From NCBI GenBank assembly GCA_026417615.1, contig JAOACY010000109.1, positions 1 through 46,470 of the forward strand: a stretch of 46,470 bases of DNA. The letters run 5' to 3'. Positions 8,049 through 17,898 of this stretch are shown one piece after another; the stretch's first letter is position 1; each line of letters starts with the position of its first letter. Position numbers and translations under genes: made by a program. This DNA comes from Clostridia bacterium (GTDB lineage Bacteria > Bacillota > Clostridia > Acetivibrionales > JAFADI01). Below the pieces are notes generated by a model that was given only the letters and a program-made list of their open reading frames with translations, made no database searches and was not told the DNA's origin.

Positions 8049-8623
8049 AAACCTTTCACCTCCTGCATTGACCTTTCAAGAGCCTTGATATTTCCTTCTA
8101 CAACTTCAGGCTTCTTTGCAAACTTATGTTTGAAGGACTCAACCATGTCATGTAGGAACTCTTTCTCTTCCATTACCTGACTCACTTTTACAACAGCTCC
8201 GAGCATAGGAGTGTTGGGGAAGTATTTACCCAGAGTTTCAATGGATATGGTTCTTGCGTCTATTGTGCAAACCTTTCCTTTATAGCCCTTAAGCAAAGGT
8301 CTAACATCTTCCGGTGATTTTGTGGTATTTATAATAATTGCTCCATCCTCTTTCAGGCCTGCAGTTACATCAACTGAAGCCAAAAGAGTATCATCTACTA
8401 CAACCACATAATTTGGTTCATAGATATTACTGTGAATAGTCAGCTTTTCATCACTGATTCTGTTATACGCTGTAATCGGCGCTCCCATTCTTTCCGGGCC
8501 ATACTCAGGAAAGCCCTGAATGTATTTTCCGGTATTGAACGCTGCGTCGGCAAGCAACAATGATGCGGTTTTAGCACCCTGTCCGCCACGTCCATGCCAT
8601 CTGATTTCAACAACCTTGCCCAT
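8045..8623 (-). CDS. porC: Pyruvate:ferredoxin oxidoreductase, gamma subunit
   Basis: This 192-residue subunit belongs to the 2-oxoacid:acceptor oxidoreductase gamma family. It begins with the typical EIRWHGRGGQGAKTAS glycine-rich segment and continues with GFPEYGPERMGAPITAYNRI. It helps bind coenzyme A in the complex. It is the first gene of the por operon. A promoter at 8725-8753 and a hairpin or operator-like palindrome at 8664-8694 lie upstream. AGAGGGGG provides the ribosome site. Confidence 0.93.
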   Translation of the reverse strand: MGKVVEIRWHGRGGQGAKTASLLLADAAFNTGKYIQGFPEYGPERMGAPITAYNRISDEKLTIHSNIYEPNYVVVVDDTLLASVDVTAGLKEDGAIIINTTKSPEDVRPLLKGYKGKVCTIDARTISIETLGKYFPNTPMLGAVVKVSQVMEEKEFLHDMVESFKHKFAKKPEVVEGNIKALERSMQEVKGL

Positions 8624-8663
8624 GCGACAAAACCCCCTCTTTAGATTCTTTTAAAAATTATAT

Positions 8664-8694
8664 TGGTTATTCAGTATAATTACACGATTAACCA
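8664..8694. promoter_or_regulatory. Imperfect palindrome in por leader
   Basis: TGGTTA (8664-8669) and TAACCA (8689-8694) bracket partly matching inner arms. The palindrome lies between the -10 box and porC, where it could be a repressor site or an RNA hairpin. No named regulator consensus was recognised. Confidence 0.35.
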
Positions 8695-8724
8695 GGTGAG
8701 CTTGATATAGTTTACCCACATTCA

Positions 8725-8753
8725 AGTATAATAGTTTGTTTATTTTTTGTCAA
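8725..8753 (-). promoter_or_regulatory. porCDAB promoter
   Basis: Read on the minus strand this is TTGACA (8753-8748), a 17-base spacer and TATACT (8730-8725), close to the ideal housekeeping promoter. It is about 100 bases ahead of porC and fits strong expression of a central catabolic enzyme. Confidence 0.8.
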
Positions 8754-8831
8754 GTAAGGATGGGACAGAAGGCTGTATTTGAAGAACAGATGAATTTGAC
8801 AATGTTCTTTGTATACATTAGCCGTTTGCGG

Positions 8832-9026
8832 CTATTTGAACATAGCTTGAAGCACTATAACCAAAACCACTCCAGGTATCCCCAGAGAGCCTACAATAAA
8901 AGCCGTAAAAAAATTAAACGCAATCTCAAAACCAAACAAATTTCCTATAATATTAATGGTTATCAGAGCCATACACCCCAAAAGGGTATTATAAATAAGC
9001 TTAAAAACAACTTTTGCCGGTGACAC
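8832..9026 (-). CDS. bofA: BofA-family sporulation protein
   Basis: BofA is an integral membrane protein of the forespore outer membrane that restrains SpoIVFB, the protease that activates sigma-K. This 64-residue product has two hydrophobic helices and ends with the family signature FFTAFIVGSLGIPGVVLVIV. The family is usually nearer 87 residues, the N-terminal part being shorter here. The start is a GTG at 9026 with AGGGG upstream; the nearby ATG is out of frame. It follows yaaL, as in Bacillus subtilis. The stop codon begins a small hairpin (TAGCCG/CGGCTA, 8819-8834). Confidence 0.8.
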   Translation of the reverse strand: MSPAKVVFKLIYNTLLGCMALITINIIGNLFGFEIAFNFFTAFIVGSLGIPGVVLVIVLQAMFK

Positions 9027-9102
9027 AGCAAATCATCCCCTAACATACACATATGTTGTCCATATAGAAATATATGCAGGGTGCAAATAACTAGAACATT
9101 TT

Positions 9103-9411
9103 TCAGACAAATCTGATGCCTTTTTCTTTTGCCTGCTTAATAAGGTATTCGTACATAACTTCATAGGCTTTGATTTTATATGTATAGTAATCTACAATTT
9201 CCTCGGATTCCGCAAATTCGAAGTTTTTTACCGCAGCGGACCACTCGGTTCTGGTAACGTTAATGTATTCCAGCAATTGTCTTATTTCCTCTGAATCATC
9301 AACGGCGGTAACACTGGTATTTCCCTTAACAGGTATCAGTTTTGAGAACCATGTTTCTCTCTTGGGCTTTTCCAACCTTATATTTTCACTTTTATAGGAG
9401 CCTGCGTACAC
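9103..9411 (-). CDS. yaaL: YaaL family protein (DUF2508)
   Basis: This is a small soluble protein of unknown function. The C-terminal two thirds match the YaaL/DUF2508 pattern: W then A then NFEFAES, followed by VDYYTYKIKAYEVMYEYLIKQ and a closing KGI. The N-terminal 35 residues are basic and not recognised. The start is GTG at 9411 with GGAGGG seven bases upstream. Adjacency to bofA is the same as in Bacillus and supports both calls. Confidence 0.75.
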   Translation of the reverse strand: MYAGSYKSENIRLEKPKRETWFSKLIPVKGNTSVTAVDDSEEIRQLLEYINVTRTEWSAAVKNFEFAESEEIVDYYTYKIKAYEVMYEYLIKQAKEKGIRFV

Positions 9412-9463
9412 TGAAAATCCCTCCTCATAATTTATAGGAGAGTATGGACAGAATTCACAAGTC

Positions 9464-10063
9464 TTATACCCTTTTTTCTTCAGTCATTTGTAATTTTTCA
9501 TATACAGCCATTGTGGAAACATACCTGAATTTACCCCAATCCTTCCATTTTCCTCCAATATCTAATAAGGATTCTGCCATCTCATACAGTTGATTACAAT
9601 TAACCTCCCGTATGTCGCTAACTTCATCTTCAAGTGCATCTATGAGGAGTCTCCCTCCTACTTCTTTTAGTAGAAACATGTAGGAATAAAACATAATATG
9701 TTCCTTATCATATAAGAATCTTATTTTGATAACGCCTAAGAATTTTTTGACATCTACAGTAAGACCCAATTCCTCCATCACCTCACGTTTTACAGCGTGC
9801 ACCACATCCTCTCTGTGGCCCAGACCTCCTGTGGGTATCCTGTAAACACCCTGAGGGTACTCCTCGCAAGTTATGGTAATAATCCTTCCGTTTGGCCTGA
9901 TGACGCAAAATACAACCTCGCCTCGTCTGTCTTTTATAATATTTTCTCGGGTTTTATCAAAAAAAGCTTTGTCTTCTACTATTATTTCAACTTCTTTCAC
10001 TTCAGCATTTGTGTTAAATGTCTTGCATAGTATTTTAAATTCCTGTTCATCAAACTTATTCAT
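9464..10063 (-). CDS. Nudix hydrolase
   Basis: Nudix enzymes cleave nucleoside diphosphates linked to another group, using Mg or Mn. The Nudix box is complete near residue 80: a Gly, five residues, Glu, seven residues, then REVMEELGL. The 199-residue protein has about 50 extra residues before the core domain and a C-terminal helical tail. Nothing in the sequence names the substrate. It stands 52 bases upstream of yaaL on the same strand, so joint transcription is possible. Confidence 0.88.
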   Translation of the reverse strand: MNKFDEQEFKILCKTFNTNAEVKEVEIIVEDKAFFDKTRENIIKDRRGEVVFCVIRPNGRIITITCEEYPQGVYRIPTGGLGHREDVVHAVKREVMEELGLTVDVKKFLGVIKIRFLYDKEHIMFYSYMFLLKEVGGRLLIDALEDEVSDIREVNCNQLYEMAESLLDIGGKWKDWGKFRYVSTMAVYEKLQMTEEKRV

Positions 10064-10168
10064 CCAAGCTCACCCCTGCTAATTATAAAGCTAATTTTCG
10101 TATGGAACAATAGGAATTTATTATTCACCTTATTCTAAATAAGTTAATTTTTTGCACGAAAAAATATG

Positions 10169-10197
10169 TTGAGTTTTTATTTTAAAACTGAGATAAT
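10169..10197 (+). promoter_or_regulatory. Promoter of the VanW-family gene
   Basis: TTGAGT (10169-10174), a 17-base spacer and GATAAT (10192-10197) point to transcription starting near 10204. This rules out the in-frame TTG at 10201 as the translation start. Confidence 0.55.
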
Positions 10198-10248
10198 GAA
10201 TTGAGAACTCATCAACAGCTTAATATTGAGTTCTTCACTGGAGTGTAT

Positions 10249-11934
10249 ATGATGGAAGCTGAGGTACAAAAGAAGCCAAAGAATTTTTTTTACCGGAACA
10301 TTGCTGCGATAGGCATAATTACGTTTATACTTCTGATGCTTGCTATTGCAGGTCAGTTTACATATACAGTATTAAGCTATGAAAACGTTTATAAGGGTGT
10401 AACTGTTAACGGATCAGATGTGTCTGGTCTTTCAGGGAACGAGCTTTATTCTCTTCTCGAGAAGCAATTCTGCAGAAAGTCAAGCAGTACCGAGATAATG
10501 ATAAAATCAGGAAACGCATCAGAGAAGTTCAATTTTTCAAGCATCCATGTCCGCTATAATATTGAAGAAGCAATGAATGCCGCTTTTGAAGTCGGAAGGA
10601 AGGGTAATGTTTTCCAAAGGCTTTGGGATATTGTGGCAGCTTCCAGGGATGGCAGAAATATTACTGTGTCATGTACATTTGACAGCGAAAAGCTGCAGAA
10701 ATACATAAGGTCGCTTTATAACAAAACTTTAATTGATGTAAAGCAACCAGATCTTTATATTGGCAGTGACAAGGTAATTCTGCATTCCGGAAGCAGCGGC
10801 CAGGCAATAGATATGAATAAATTATTTACTGAGATAAAAGCAAGCATTGATAATTGTGAAAGCAAAACTTTTGATGTACAGCCAGTAATAACCAAGCCAA
10901 AAAAAATTGACTTAAATGAACTGTATGAGAAAATACACCAGGATGCTATTGATGCCAAAATAAATGTAGATAATAATATTGTAAGCGTAATTCCTCATGT
11001 TGTGGGCAGAGAAATTAATAAGTCCTCTCTTGAAGCAATAGTATCAGAATTGGAAAAGTCTGAAAATAATGAGACTGTGCTGCCCGTTGTATTCGTTCAG
11101 CCAAAAATAACTACAGATATAGCTTCTGCCAATCTTTTCAGAGATAATTTAGGCTCCATGAACACACAGTTCTATACAGCAAACCAGAACGACTCAAACC
11201 GCGGAGTGAATATACGCATTGCAGTCTCACGCATTAACGGAACAGTTATTGCCTCCGGCGAAGTTTTTTCCTTCAATGAAATTGTTGGTCCGCGCACTGA
11301 AGCCGAAGGCTACAAAGTCGCTCATACTTATGTTGGCGGAAAAATAGTGGATGGAATCGGGGGAGGTATCTGCCAGGTTTCATCTACATTATATAATGCC
11401 GTTCTGTTTTCTGACCTTGTTATTAAAGAAAGAACAAACCATATGTTTACCGTAGGTTATGTTCCTCTTGGCAGGGATGCTGCAGTATCATACAATGATG
11501 TGGATTTCAAATTCGTCAACAATACTAATTGGCCTATAAAAATAGAAGGATGGGTGACTAGCGGCAACCAGATTAATTTTGTAATAAAAGGTACGAACGA
11601 GACCCCCGGAAAGACAATTGTTCTTAGTGCACCTCAGATTATTAAGACAGTTCAGCCTCCTCCGGTCAAATATGTAGATGACCCTGCACTTCCGGCAGGT
11701 ACTGAGAAGGTAGACCATGAAGCCATGACAGGATATGTGGTGGATACTTTTAAAATCACTAAAATTGACGGTAAGGTTGTAAAGGAAGAAAAGCTTCACA
11801 GAAGCATTTACAAAGCCCTTGGCAAGGAAATACGCAGAGGCACCAAGAAAGCCAGCGCTCCTGCGCCCCAGCCAAGCAAGCCACCTGTGGGAGTCGATGA
11901 GGCTGCAAATCCTCCAGCAAAGCCTGCACAATAA
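10249..11934 (+). CDS. VanW-family cell wall protein with G5 domain
   Basis: This is a surface protein anchored by one N-terminal membrane helix (about residues 18-40). Two peptidoglycan-binding-like (YoaR-type) domains follow, then the VanW domain, recognised by GEVFSFNEIVGPRTEAEGY and GGGICQVSSTLYNAV near residues 340-395. A G5-like domain follows, and the last 30 residues are Pro/Ala-rich. Many clostridia carry such proteins; a cell-wall role is likely, but biochemical function is not established. They are named for similarity to VanW and do not imply vancomycin resistance. The start is taken as ATG 10249 (10252 also possible), with GGAG just upstream and the predicted transcript starting near 10204. 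Confidence 0.88.
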   Translation: MMEAEVQKKPKNFFYRNIAAIGIITFILLMLAIAGQFTYTVLSYENVYKGVTVNGSDVSGLSGNELYSLLEKQFCRKSSSTEIMIKSGNASEKFNFSSIHVRYNIEEAMNAAFEVGRKGNVFQRLWDIVAASRDGRNITVSCTFDSEKLQKYIRSLYNKTLIDVKQPDLYIGSDKVILHSGSSGQAIDMNKLFTEIKASIDNCESKTFDVQPVITKPKKIDLNELYEKIHQDAIDAKINVDNNIVSVIPHVVGREINKSSLEAIVSELEKSENNETVLPVVFVQPKITTDIASANLFRDNLGSMNTQFYTANQNDSNRGVNIRIAVSRINGTVIASGEVFSFNEIVGPRTEAEGYKVAHTYVGGKIVDGIGGGICQVSSTLYNAVLFSDLVIKERTNHMFTVGYVPLGRDAAVSYNDVDFKFVNNTNWPIKIEGWVTSGNQINFVIKGTNETPGKTIVLSAPQIIKTVQPPPVKYVDDPALPAGTEKVDHEAMTGYVVDTFKITKIDGKVVKEEKLHRSIYKALGKEIRRGTKKASAPAPQPSKPPVGVDEAANPPAKPAQ

Positions 11935-11987
11935 TAATGCTAGATAAATCCTAGACAAAGCTTTGGTAAAAGGAGCTACTCCATGCT

Positions 11988-12512
11988 TTAATAGCTTTCT
12001 ACACTTATTGCTCCATTTGCTCTTAATATTGAAGCTACCTTATCAATCTTATCTTCATCTGTTCTCATACTAAAGAGAATCTTTCCCGCTTTAATATCCG
12101 TTTCATACTGACGGCTCTTGTTCTCAGGTATTCCAAGATCAATAAGTCCCCCTACAATGCCTCCTGTTACTGCCCCCGATAGAAGTCCGGTTATGGGACC
12201 TGCTGCAGCGATTATTCCAAACCCGGGTATCGCCATGCTTCCAGCTCCAATAAGAAGCCCTGCCAAACCTCCAAGAATACCTCCGGTTACCACTCCATCA
12301 GATATATTGTCATTGATCTGCCTGCCCTTGGATCCCATTGTTCCCATACTGGCTGTTATTCCCCTGTCATTGGTATTGTTTGTCTCATACTTATCCCCCT
12401 GTTTTGCAACTATGGAGATATCTTCCGTTCTGAGACCGTTGCTTTTTATCTGGCTTGCAGCATTCTCCGCCCTTTCATAGCTGTCAAAAACTGCCACTAG
12501 TGTTCTGGACAT
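11988..12512 (-). CDS. General-stress-type protein with glycine zipper
   Basis: The N-terminal part (MSRTLVAVFDSYERAENAASQ) is a small alpha/beta domain like that of general stress protein 17M/YflT relatives. The middle (about residues 75-130) is a Gly/Ala-rich hydrophobic segment with repeated GG spacing, probably inserting in or touching a membrane. The C-terminal part again looks like a short ferredoxin-fold unit. The start ATG at 12512 is chosen for its AAAGGAGG ribosome site; an in-frame ATG at 12545 has none. It converges with the VanW gene. The cellular role is unknown. Confidence 0.65.
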   Translation of the reverse strand: MSRTLVAVFDSYERAENAASQIKSNGLRTEDISIVAKQGDKYETNNTNDRGITASMGTMGSKGRQINDNISDGVVTGGILGGLAGLLIGAGSMAIPGFGIIAAAGPITGLLSGAVTGGIVGGLIDLGIPENKSRQYETDIKAGKILFSMRTDEDKIDKVASILRANGAISVESY

Positions 12513-12935
12513 ATGTTTTCCTCCTTTTAATGTGCAGGAATGCATCCTGCTTTGCGGGTCATCCTTTCCGAGGAATATCCCTGTTATTTGTTCAAATTTA
12601 TGTTGGCTTTTTAAGGCCTGATTTATTCACAAAAATGATTCTAATGCAAGAACAGTTTTTCTTGAAACAAGATTTAATAATCACTCACCTGCCTTGCAGT
12701 AATTCCGTCGTCAAAATTCCACGAAATTTATTTTGAGCATCACGTGACAGGATATTAAATTTATGAGAGGGAGGAATTGCAAGATTAGTTACCGTTGATT
12801 TCATCGAAGTTTTTAATTTAATTTATTTTCACAAGTATACAGTTCTTGGCTTCTGTCATCAAAACTATTAAACTTTATTTTTGCAAGATGAAGTATGTCT
12901 AATTGCATTTTTTTTATTTTTTTTAATTAAAGCTA
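12513..12935. other. Gene-free stretch before gltB promoter
   Basis: No convincing gene is present. The stretch contains repeat copy 1 (12632-12830) and T-rich sequence at 12908-12926. Short frames here are chance frames running through the repeat. Confidence 0.6.
12632..12830 (+). repeat. Dispersed palindromic repeat, copy 1
   Basis: It shares blocks in the same order with copy 2 at 26177-26382: GCAAGAACAG then TTTTTCTTGAAACAAGAT, AATCACTC, GTAATTCCG, TTTTGAGCATCA, TGACAGGAT, GAGGAATTGCAAGA and TGATTTCATCGAAGTTT. The right end is degenerate. It lies between the stress-protein gene and the gltB promoter. Confidence 0.75.
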
Positions 12936-12964
12936 TTGAATGTGCTATTCATACATGTTATAAT
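12936..12964 (+). promoter_or_regulatory. gltBD promoter
   Basis: TTGAAT (12936-12941), a 17-base spacer and a perfect TATAAT (12959-12964). Transcription from about 12971 gives a leader of about 177 bases before gltB. Confidence 0.75.
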
Positions 12965-13041
12965 GACTTAAATTCTAAGCTCTAATTTCATATGTTCAGC
13001 AATATAAGGGGTTAGATATTTTAAAATTAAGGTTATATTGA

Positions 13042-13091
13042 TAATGCAAGGGCGCATTACTAAAGATTTCAAAGCGTACTCAATGGTGAGT
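13042..13091 (+). promoter_or_regulatory. ANTAR-type two-hairpin antitermination signal
   Basis: Hairpin P1 is TAATGC (13042-13047), loop AAGGGC and GCATTA (13054-13059). Hairpin P2 is ACTC (13078-13081), loop AATGGT and GAGT (13088-13091). Both loops have six bases with A first and G fourth, the pattern bound by ANTAR-domain antiterminators such as EutV. P2 overlaps the 5' arm of the terminator that follows, so forming P2 would block termination. Mechanism is inferred by analogy. Confidence 0.65.
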
Positions 13092-13125
13092 TTATTGTCA
13101 TTTGTGTGCGCTTTTTATTTTTATT
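13071..13125 (+). terminator. Leader terminator (attenuator) of gltBD
   Basis: AAAGCGTAC (13071-13079) pairs with GTGCGCTTT (13106-13114), a nine-base stem with one wobble pair. Inner AATG (13082-13085) pairs with CATT (13099-13102). A T-rich tract follows. It ends about 23 bases before the gltB start and excludes hairpin P2. Confidence 0.75.
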
Positions 13126-13147
13126 AAAAAATGTTTGGAGAGGTTGC

Positions 13148-16100
13148 ATGGAAATGATAAAAAATGGATTACCCAAAAAGCAGGGTCTCTATGACCCACA
13201 ATTTGAGCATGATGCCTGCGGTATAGGGTTTGTGGTAAATATAAAAGGCAAAAGGTCTCATGCAATTATTGATCAGGCACTTACTGCATTGAAGAATCTT
13301 AATCATCGTGGAGGGTCTGGTTCAGAGTCCAACACAGGAGACGGTGCCGGAATACTTATACAGATACCGCATAGCTTTTTTAAAAAAGCATGCCTTCAAA
13401 TAGGCATACAAATCCCTTCACCCGGCGAATACGGAGTTGGCATGGTTTTTCTGCCCAGGGAAGAATCAATACGCAAGACAGTGGAACAGAGGATTGAGAG
13501 TATAGTAAAAGAGGAAGGCCAGACTTTGCTTGGCTGGAGAACGGTTCCAAATGACCCGTCAAGCCTCGGAGCAATGGCAAAGGCTAGCATGCCGTTTATT
13601 CGGCAGCTCTTTATAGGTAAAAGCCCAGATATCAAGGATGATTTATCCTTTGAGAGAAAGCTTTATGTTATCCGTAAAAGATGCGAAAATACCATTGAAA
13701 ATCATGATGAAAGCAGCAGCGATTATTTTTATTTTGCCAGCCTCTCATGCAGAACAATTGTTTTTAAAGGAATGCTTACCTCCGACCAGGTGGGAGAATT
13801 TTACAAGGATCTTTCTGACCCGGACGCCGATACAGCAATAGCCCTGGTGCATTCACGTTACAGCACCAATACTTTTCCAAGCTGGGAGCGTGCCCACCCT
13901 TACAGGTATACTATACACAACGGTGAAATAAATACTTTGAGGGGTAATGTCAACTGGATGTACGCAAGGCAATCATTGCTTAAAACAGATGTTTTCGGAT
14001 GTGACATTAAGAAGACATTCCCTGTCATTAACCCTAACGGCAGCGATTCAGCAATGTTTGACAACTGCCTGGAATTTCTCATGCTTTCTGGACGCTCAAT
14101 GCCTCATGCAGCAATGATGATGATTCCTGAACCTTGGTCGAACAATGAATCAATGAGTGACGAAAAAAAAGCCTTTTATGAGTACCACAGCTGTCTTTTA
14201 GAACCCTGGGACGGGCCCGCTGCCATGGCTTATACCGATGGCACCAGGGTTGCGGCAGTCCTTGACAGAAATGGACTTAGGCCGTCACGTTACTACGTCA
14301 CAAAGGATGACCTTGTTATTTTAGCATCAGAAGTCGGTGTGCTGGACATACCTGCTGAAAAAGTAGTCTGCAAGGATCGTTTGCGTCCCGGAAAAATGCT
14401 TCTGATAGATACTGAAGAAGGAAGAATAATCTCTGATGAAGAGATTAAGGATAAATATGCCAAGCAACACCCATACCGTGAATGGCTTGATAAGTATATG
14501 GTAACTCTTGACAAGCTTCCCGATGTTACTAATGTTCAAGAATCAGAACATAATACATTATTGCAGAGGCAGAAGGCCTTCGGTTTTACCTATGAGGATA
14601 TTAGAGCTGTTATTGCGCCAATGGCAAAAGACGGTGTTGAGTCTATAGGAGCTATGGGGAATGACGCCCCTCTTGCTGTTCTTTCAGATAAACCTCAGCT
14701 TCTGTATAACTATTTCAAGCAGCTGTTTGCACAGGTAACCAACCCGCCTATTGATGCATTGCGTGAGGAAATTGTAATCGGTACTGAAACTTATATGGGT
14801 TCAGAGGGCTGTCTGCTTGATCCTACCCCTGAAAGCTGCAGGCAACTTAAATTGAAAACTCCCATAATAGACAATGCAGAGCTTGAAAAAATAAGACACA
14901 TAAATATGCCTGGCTTTAAAGCTGTTACTCTTCCAATTCTTTATAAGGTTGCAGAAGGAGGAGAAGGCCTCAGGAAGGCATTGGATAACCTTTTTAAAGC
15001 TGCGGACGAAGCGTTTGGCAATGGCGCAAATATCCTTATATTGTCTGACAAGGGTGTTAATGAGGAGTATGCTCCCATACCAGCTCTCCTGGCCGTATCA
15101 GGACTTCATCACCATACAATACGCGAATGTACACGAACTCAGCTCAGCATAGTGCTGGAATCAGGTGAGCCCAGAGAAGTTCACCACTTCGCATTGCTCC
15201 TGGGTTATGGCGCATCTGCAATAAACCCATACCTTGCTTTTGAAACAATTGATGATATGATACGCAAGGGCCTGCTAACAGACACAGACCATAAAACTGC
15301 CGTGAAAAAATACTTGAAGGCTTCTACAAAAGGTGTTGTCAAGGTACTCTCAAAAATGGGCATTTCAACAATACAGAGCTATCAGGGCGCCCAGATATTC
15401 GAAGCTGTGGGCTTAAATCAGGATGTTATAGACAGATACTTCAAATGGACTCCATCAAGGCTTGGAGGCATTGGCTTGGATGAAATAGCCAGGGAGACAG
15501 AGCTAAGGCATCAATCTGCGTTTGATGGTCGTTTGGATTTTGACAGCACTTTGGATGTTGGTGGGGACTTTCAGTGGAGAAAAGACGGGGAGGAGCACAT
15601 GTTCAACCCGGAAACCATCCACAAGCTTCAATATGCATGCCGCACAGGAAACTATGAACTGTTCAAAGAATACTCAAAGCTTATTAATGACCAGACTCAA
15701 AGGTTATACACATTAAGAGGTTTAATGGATTTCATACCAAGCTCAGCGCCAATTCCTATAGATGAGGTTGAATCAGTAGAGTCCATTTGCAAGCGTTTTA
15801 AGACAGGTGCAATGTCCTATGGTTCAATAAGCAAGGAGGCCCATGAAGCCCTCGCCATTGCAATGAATCGTATCGGAGGCAAAAGCAACACCGGTGAGGG
15901 CGGCGAAGACCCTGCAAGGTTTATTCCAGACGAAAATGGGGATTCTCGCTGCAGCGCCATAAAGCAAGTGGCATCAGGAAGATTCGGAGTTACCAGCAGC
16001 TACCTGGTAAATGCAAAGGAAATTCAGATAAAGATGGCACAGGGTGCGAAGCCCGGAGAAGGAGGACAGCTTCCCGGAAGAAAGGTGTATCCATGGGTAG

Positions 16101-17752
16101 CGCAAACAAGGCACTCTACCCCCGGCGTAGGCCTTATATCTCCTCCGCCTCACCATGATATATACTCAATCGAGGATCTGGCTGAACTAATTCATGATCT
16201 TAAAAATGCCAACAGGAACGCAAGAATAAGCGTAAAGCTTGTTTCTGAGGTTGGAGTTGGCACAATTGCTGCCGGGGTAGCCAAAGGCCGTGCTGATGTT
16301 GTTTTAATAAGCGGTTATGATGGCGGAACAGGTGCGTCTCCACGAACCAGCATTAAGCATGCTGGTCTTCCATGGGAGCTTGGTCTGGCGGAAACTCATC
16401 AGACTCTGCTGCTAAACAATTTAAGAAGCCGCATAGTTGTTGAAACCGACGGAAAGCTGCTGACCGGCCGTGACGTTGCAATTGCCGCTCTCCTTGGAGC
16501 AGAAGAGTTTGGATTTGCTACCGCTCCTTTAGTTGTTCTTGGATGTGTAATGATGAGAGTATGCAACCTTGACACCTGCCCAGTAGGTGTTGCCACACAG
16601 AATCCTGAGCTGAGAAAAAAATTCACAGGTAAGCCTGAGCATGTTGTAAATTTTATGTATTTTATCGCCCAGGAGATGAGAGAAATCATGGCATCCCTCG
16701 GTTTCAGAACTGTTGATGAAATGATTGGAAGAACAGACAAGCTGGAGGTATCAAAAGCAGTAAGGCACTGGAAGGCATCAAAATTGGATCTATCCAGTAT
16801 TCTTTACAAACCGCAGGTGCCTCAATCAACAGGCAGATTTTGTCAGATGCAACAGGATCACGAAATCGAAAAATCCCTTGATTGTCAGATGATTCTTGAT
16901 ATATGCAAGCCAGCATTAGAAAATGCAGAACCAGTAAAAGCCCAATTGCCAATACGCAACATTAACAGAGTTGTCGGCACAGTACTCGGCAGTGAGGTTA
17001 CAAAGAAATACGGAGCAAAAGGCTTGCCTGACGATACAATATCGCTTAAGTTCACAGGTTCAGCCGGACAAAGCTTCGGAGCTTTTGTTCCAAGGGGTAT
17101 AACGCTCACTTTGGAAGGTGATTCAAACGATTACATCGGAAAAGGACTTTCAGGAGGAAAGATTATTGTTTATCCTTCAAGTAAAGCAACCTTCAAACCT
17201 GAAGAGAATATTATTGTTGGTAACGTAGCCTTTTATGGAGCTACCTCAGGTGAGGCATATATCCGAGGAGCTGCGGGTGAACGCTTCTGTGTAAGAAACA
17301 GCGGTGTCCATGCAGTGGTAGAAGCAGTCGGAGATCACGGCTGTGAATATATGACTGGAGGACGTGTTGTTGTGCTGGGCTCAACCGGAAGGAATTTTGC
17401 AGCAGGTATGTCGGGCGGTATAGCATATGTTCTTGATGAGGCAGGGGACTTCAATGTCAGGTGCAACAAGGAAATGGTTATGCTGGAGTCTCTTAAAGAC
17501 CCAGAAGAAATATCAGATGTGAGAAAAATGATTGAAAATCACTTTAAATATACAGGCAGTGCAGTGGCAGAAAATATTTTAACCAATTGGGCTGAGTTCT
17601 TAAACAAATTTGTAAAGGTAATTCCCAAGGACTACCAGCGCATGCTAAATGCTATTAAACGTGTTCAGCAATCAGGTCTGACAGGTGAAGAAGCTCTTAT
17701 GGCTGCTTTCGAAGAAAATAATCGCGATATGGCGAGAGTTGGCGGCAATTAA
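13148..17752 (+). CDS. gltB: Glutamate synthase, large (alpha) subunit
   Basis: The enzyme takes the amide nitrogen of glutamine and adds it to 2-oxoglutarate, giving two glutamates. With the start at ATG 13148 (GGAGAGG upstream) the protein has 1534 residues. A short propeptide precedes DACGIGFV, whose Cys24 is the expected N-terminal nucleophile after processing. The glutaminase domain is followed by the central and FMN-binding domains ([26 protein letters not shown]). The 3Fe-4S cysteines are seen in [12 protein letters not shown], and the C-terminal beta-helix contains repeated Gly-rich turns such as [11 protein letters not shown]. It is followed by gltD after 146 bases carrying a repeat. 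The attenuator upstream suggests control by nitrogen supply. Confidence 0.97.
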   Translation: MEMIKNGLPKKQGLYDPQFEHDACGIGFVVNIKGKRSHAIIDQALTALKNLNHRGGSGSESNTGDGAGILIQIPHSFFKKACLQIGIQIPSPGEYGVGMVFLPREESIRKTVEQRIESIVKEEGQTLLGWRTVPNDPSSLGAMAKASMPFIRQLFIGKSPDIKDDLSFERKLYVIRKRCENTIENHDESSSDYFYFASLSCRTIVFKGMLTSDQVGEFYKDLSDPDADTAIALVHSRYSTNTFPSWERAHPYRYTIHNGEINTLRGNVNWMYARQSLLKTDVFGCDIKKTFPVINPNGSDSAMFDNCLEFLMLSGRSMPHAAMMMIPEPWSNNESMSDEKKAFYEYHSCLLEPWDGPAAMAYTDGTRVAAVLDRNGLRPSRYYVTKDDLVILASEVGVLDIPAEKVVCKDRLRPGKMLLIDTEEGRIISDEEIKDKYAKQHPYREWLDKYMVTLDKLPDVTNVQESEHNTLLQRQKAFGFTYEDIRAVIAPMAKDGVESIGAMGNDAPLAVLSDKPQLLYNYFKQLFAQVTNPPIDALREEIVIGTETYMGSEGCLLDPTPESCRQLKLKTPIIDNAELEKIRHINMPGFKAVTLPILYKVAEGGEGLRKALDNLFKAADEAFGNGANILILSDKGVNEEYAPIPALLAVSGLHHHTIRECTRTQLSIVLESGEPREVHHFALLLGYGASAINPYLAFETIDDMIRKGLLTDTDHKTAVKKYLKASTKGVVKVLSKMGISTIQSYQGAQIFEAVGLNQDVIDRYFKWTPSRLGGIGLDEIARETELRHQSAFDGRLDFDSTLDVGGDFQWRKDGEEHMFNPETIHKLQYACRTGNYELFKEYSKLINDQTQRLYTLRGLMDFIPSSAPIPIDEVESVESICKRFKTGAMSYGSISKEAHEALAIAMNRIGGKSNTGEGGEDPARFIPDENGDSRCSAIKQVASGRFGVTSSYLVNAKEIQIKMAQGAKPGEGGQLPGRKVYPWVAQTRHSTPGVGLISPPPHHDIYSIEDLAELIHDLKNANRNARISVKLVSEVGVGTIAAGVAKGRADVVLISGYDGGTGASPRTSIKHAGLPWELGLAETHQTLLLNNLRSRIVVETDGKLLTGRDVAIAALLGAEEFGFATAPLVVLGCVMMRVCNLDTCPVGVATQNPELRKKFTGKPEHVVNFMYFIAQEMREIMASLGFRTVDEMIGRTDKLEVSKAVRHWKASKLDLSSILYKPQVPQSTGRFCQMQQDHEIEKSLDCQMILDICKPALENAEPVKAQLPIRNINRVVGTVLGSEVTKKYGAKGLPDDTISLKFTGSAGQSFGAFVPRGITLTLEGDSNDYIGKGLSGGKIIVYPSSKATFKPEENIIVGNVAFYGATSGEAYIRGAAGERFCVRNSGVHAVVEAVGDHGCEYMTGGRVVVLGSTGRNFAAGMSGGIAYVLDEAGDFNVRCNKEMVMLESLKDPEEISDVRKMIENHFKYTGSAVAENILTNWAEFLNKFVKVIPKDYQRMLNAIKRVQQSGLTGEEALMAAFEENNRDMARVGGN

Positions 17753-17778
17753 TTATTCGAGTACATTTTTTATAAAGT

Positions 17779-17873
17779 ATGACACTCAAAGCAAGAGGTG
17801 GTCCCCTTACTTAATCAAAAGGGGACATTCCTCAGAAAGGATGACCTTCAAAGCAAGAGGTGTGTCCCCTTAC
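17779..17873 (+). repeat. Direct repeat pair with GTCCCC hairpin between gltB and gltD
   Basis: Copy A (17779-17810) and copy B (17841-17873) share ATGAC, then TCAAAGCAAGAGGTG, then TCCCCTTAC. Between them AAGGGGAC (17819-17826) can pair with GTCCCCTT of copy A (17801-17808) or with the same bases of copy B. It resembles extragenic GGGGAC...GTCCCC palindromes scattered in some Firmicutes. Confidence 0.7.
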
Positions 17874-17898
17874 ATTATAAATCTAGGAGGTTACTAAA

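Noticed and set aside
8736-9023. 95-codon plus-strand frame
   Set aside because: It is antisense to bofA, and the bofA frame has a recognised family signature; this product is lysine-rich and unlike known proteins.
10249-11934. Vancomycin-resistance gene by VanW name
   Set aside because: The VanW domain is widespread in clostridial wall proteins; no vanHAX or other resistance genes are near.
12455-12736. 93-codon plus-strand frame
   Set aside because: It is antisense to the start of the stress protein gene and then enters repeat copy 1; no ribosome site.
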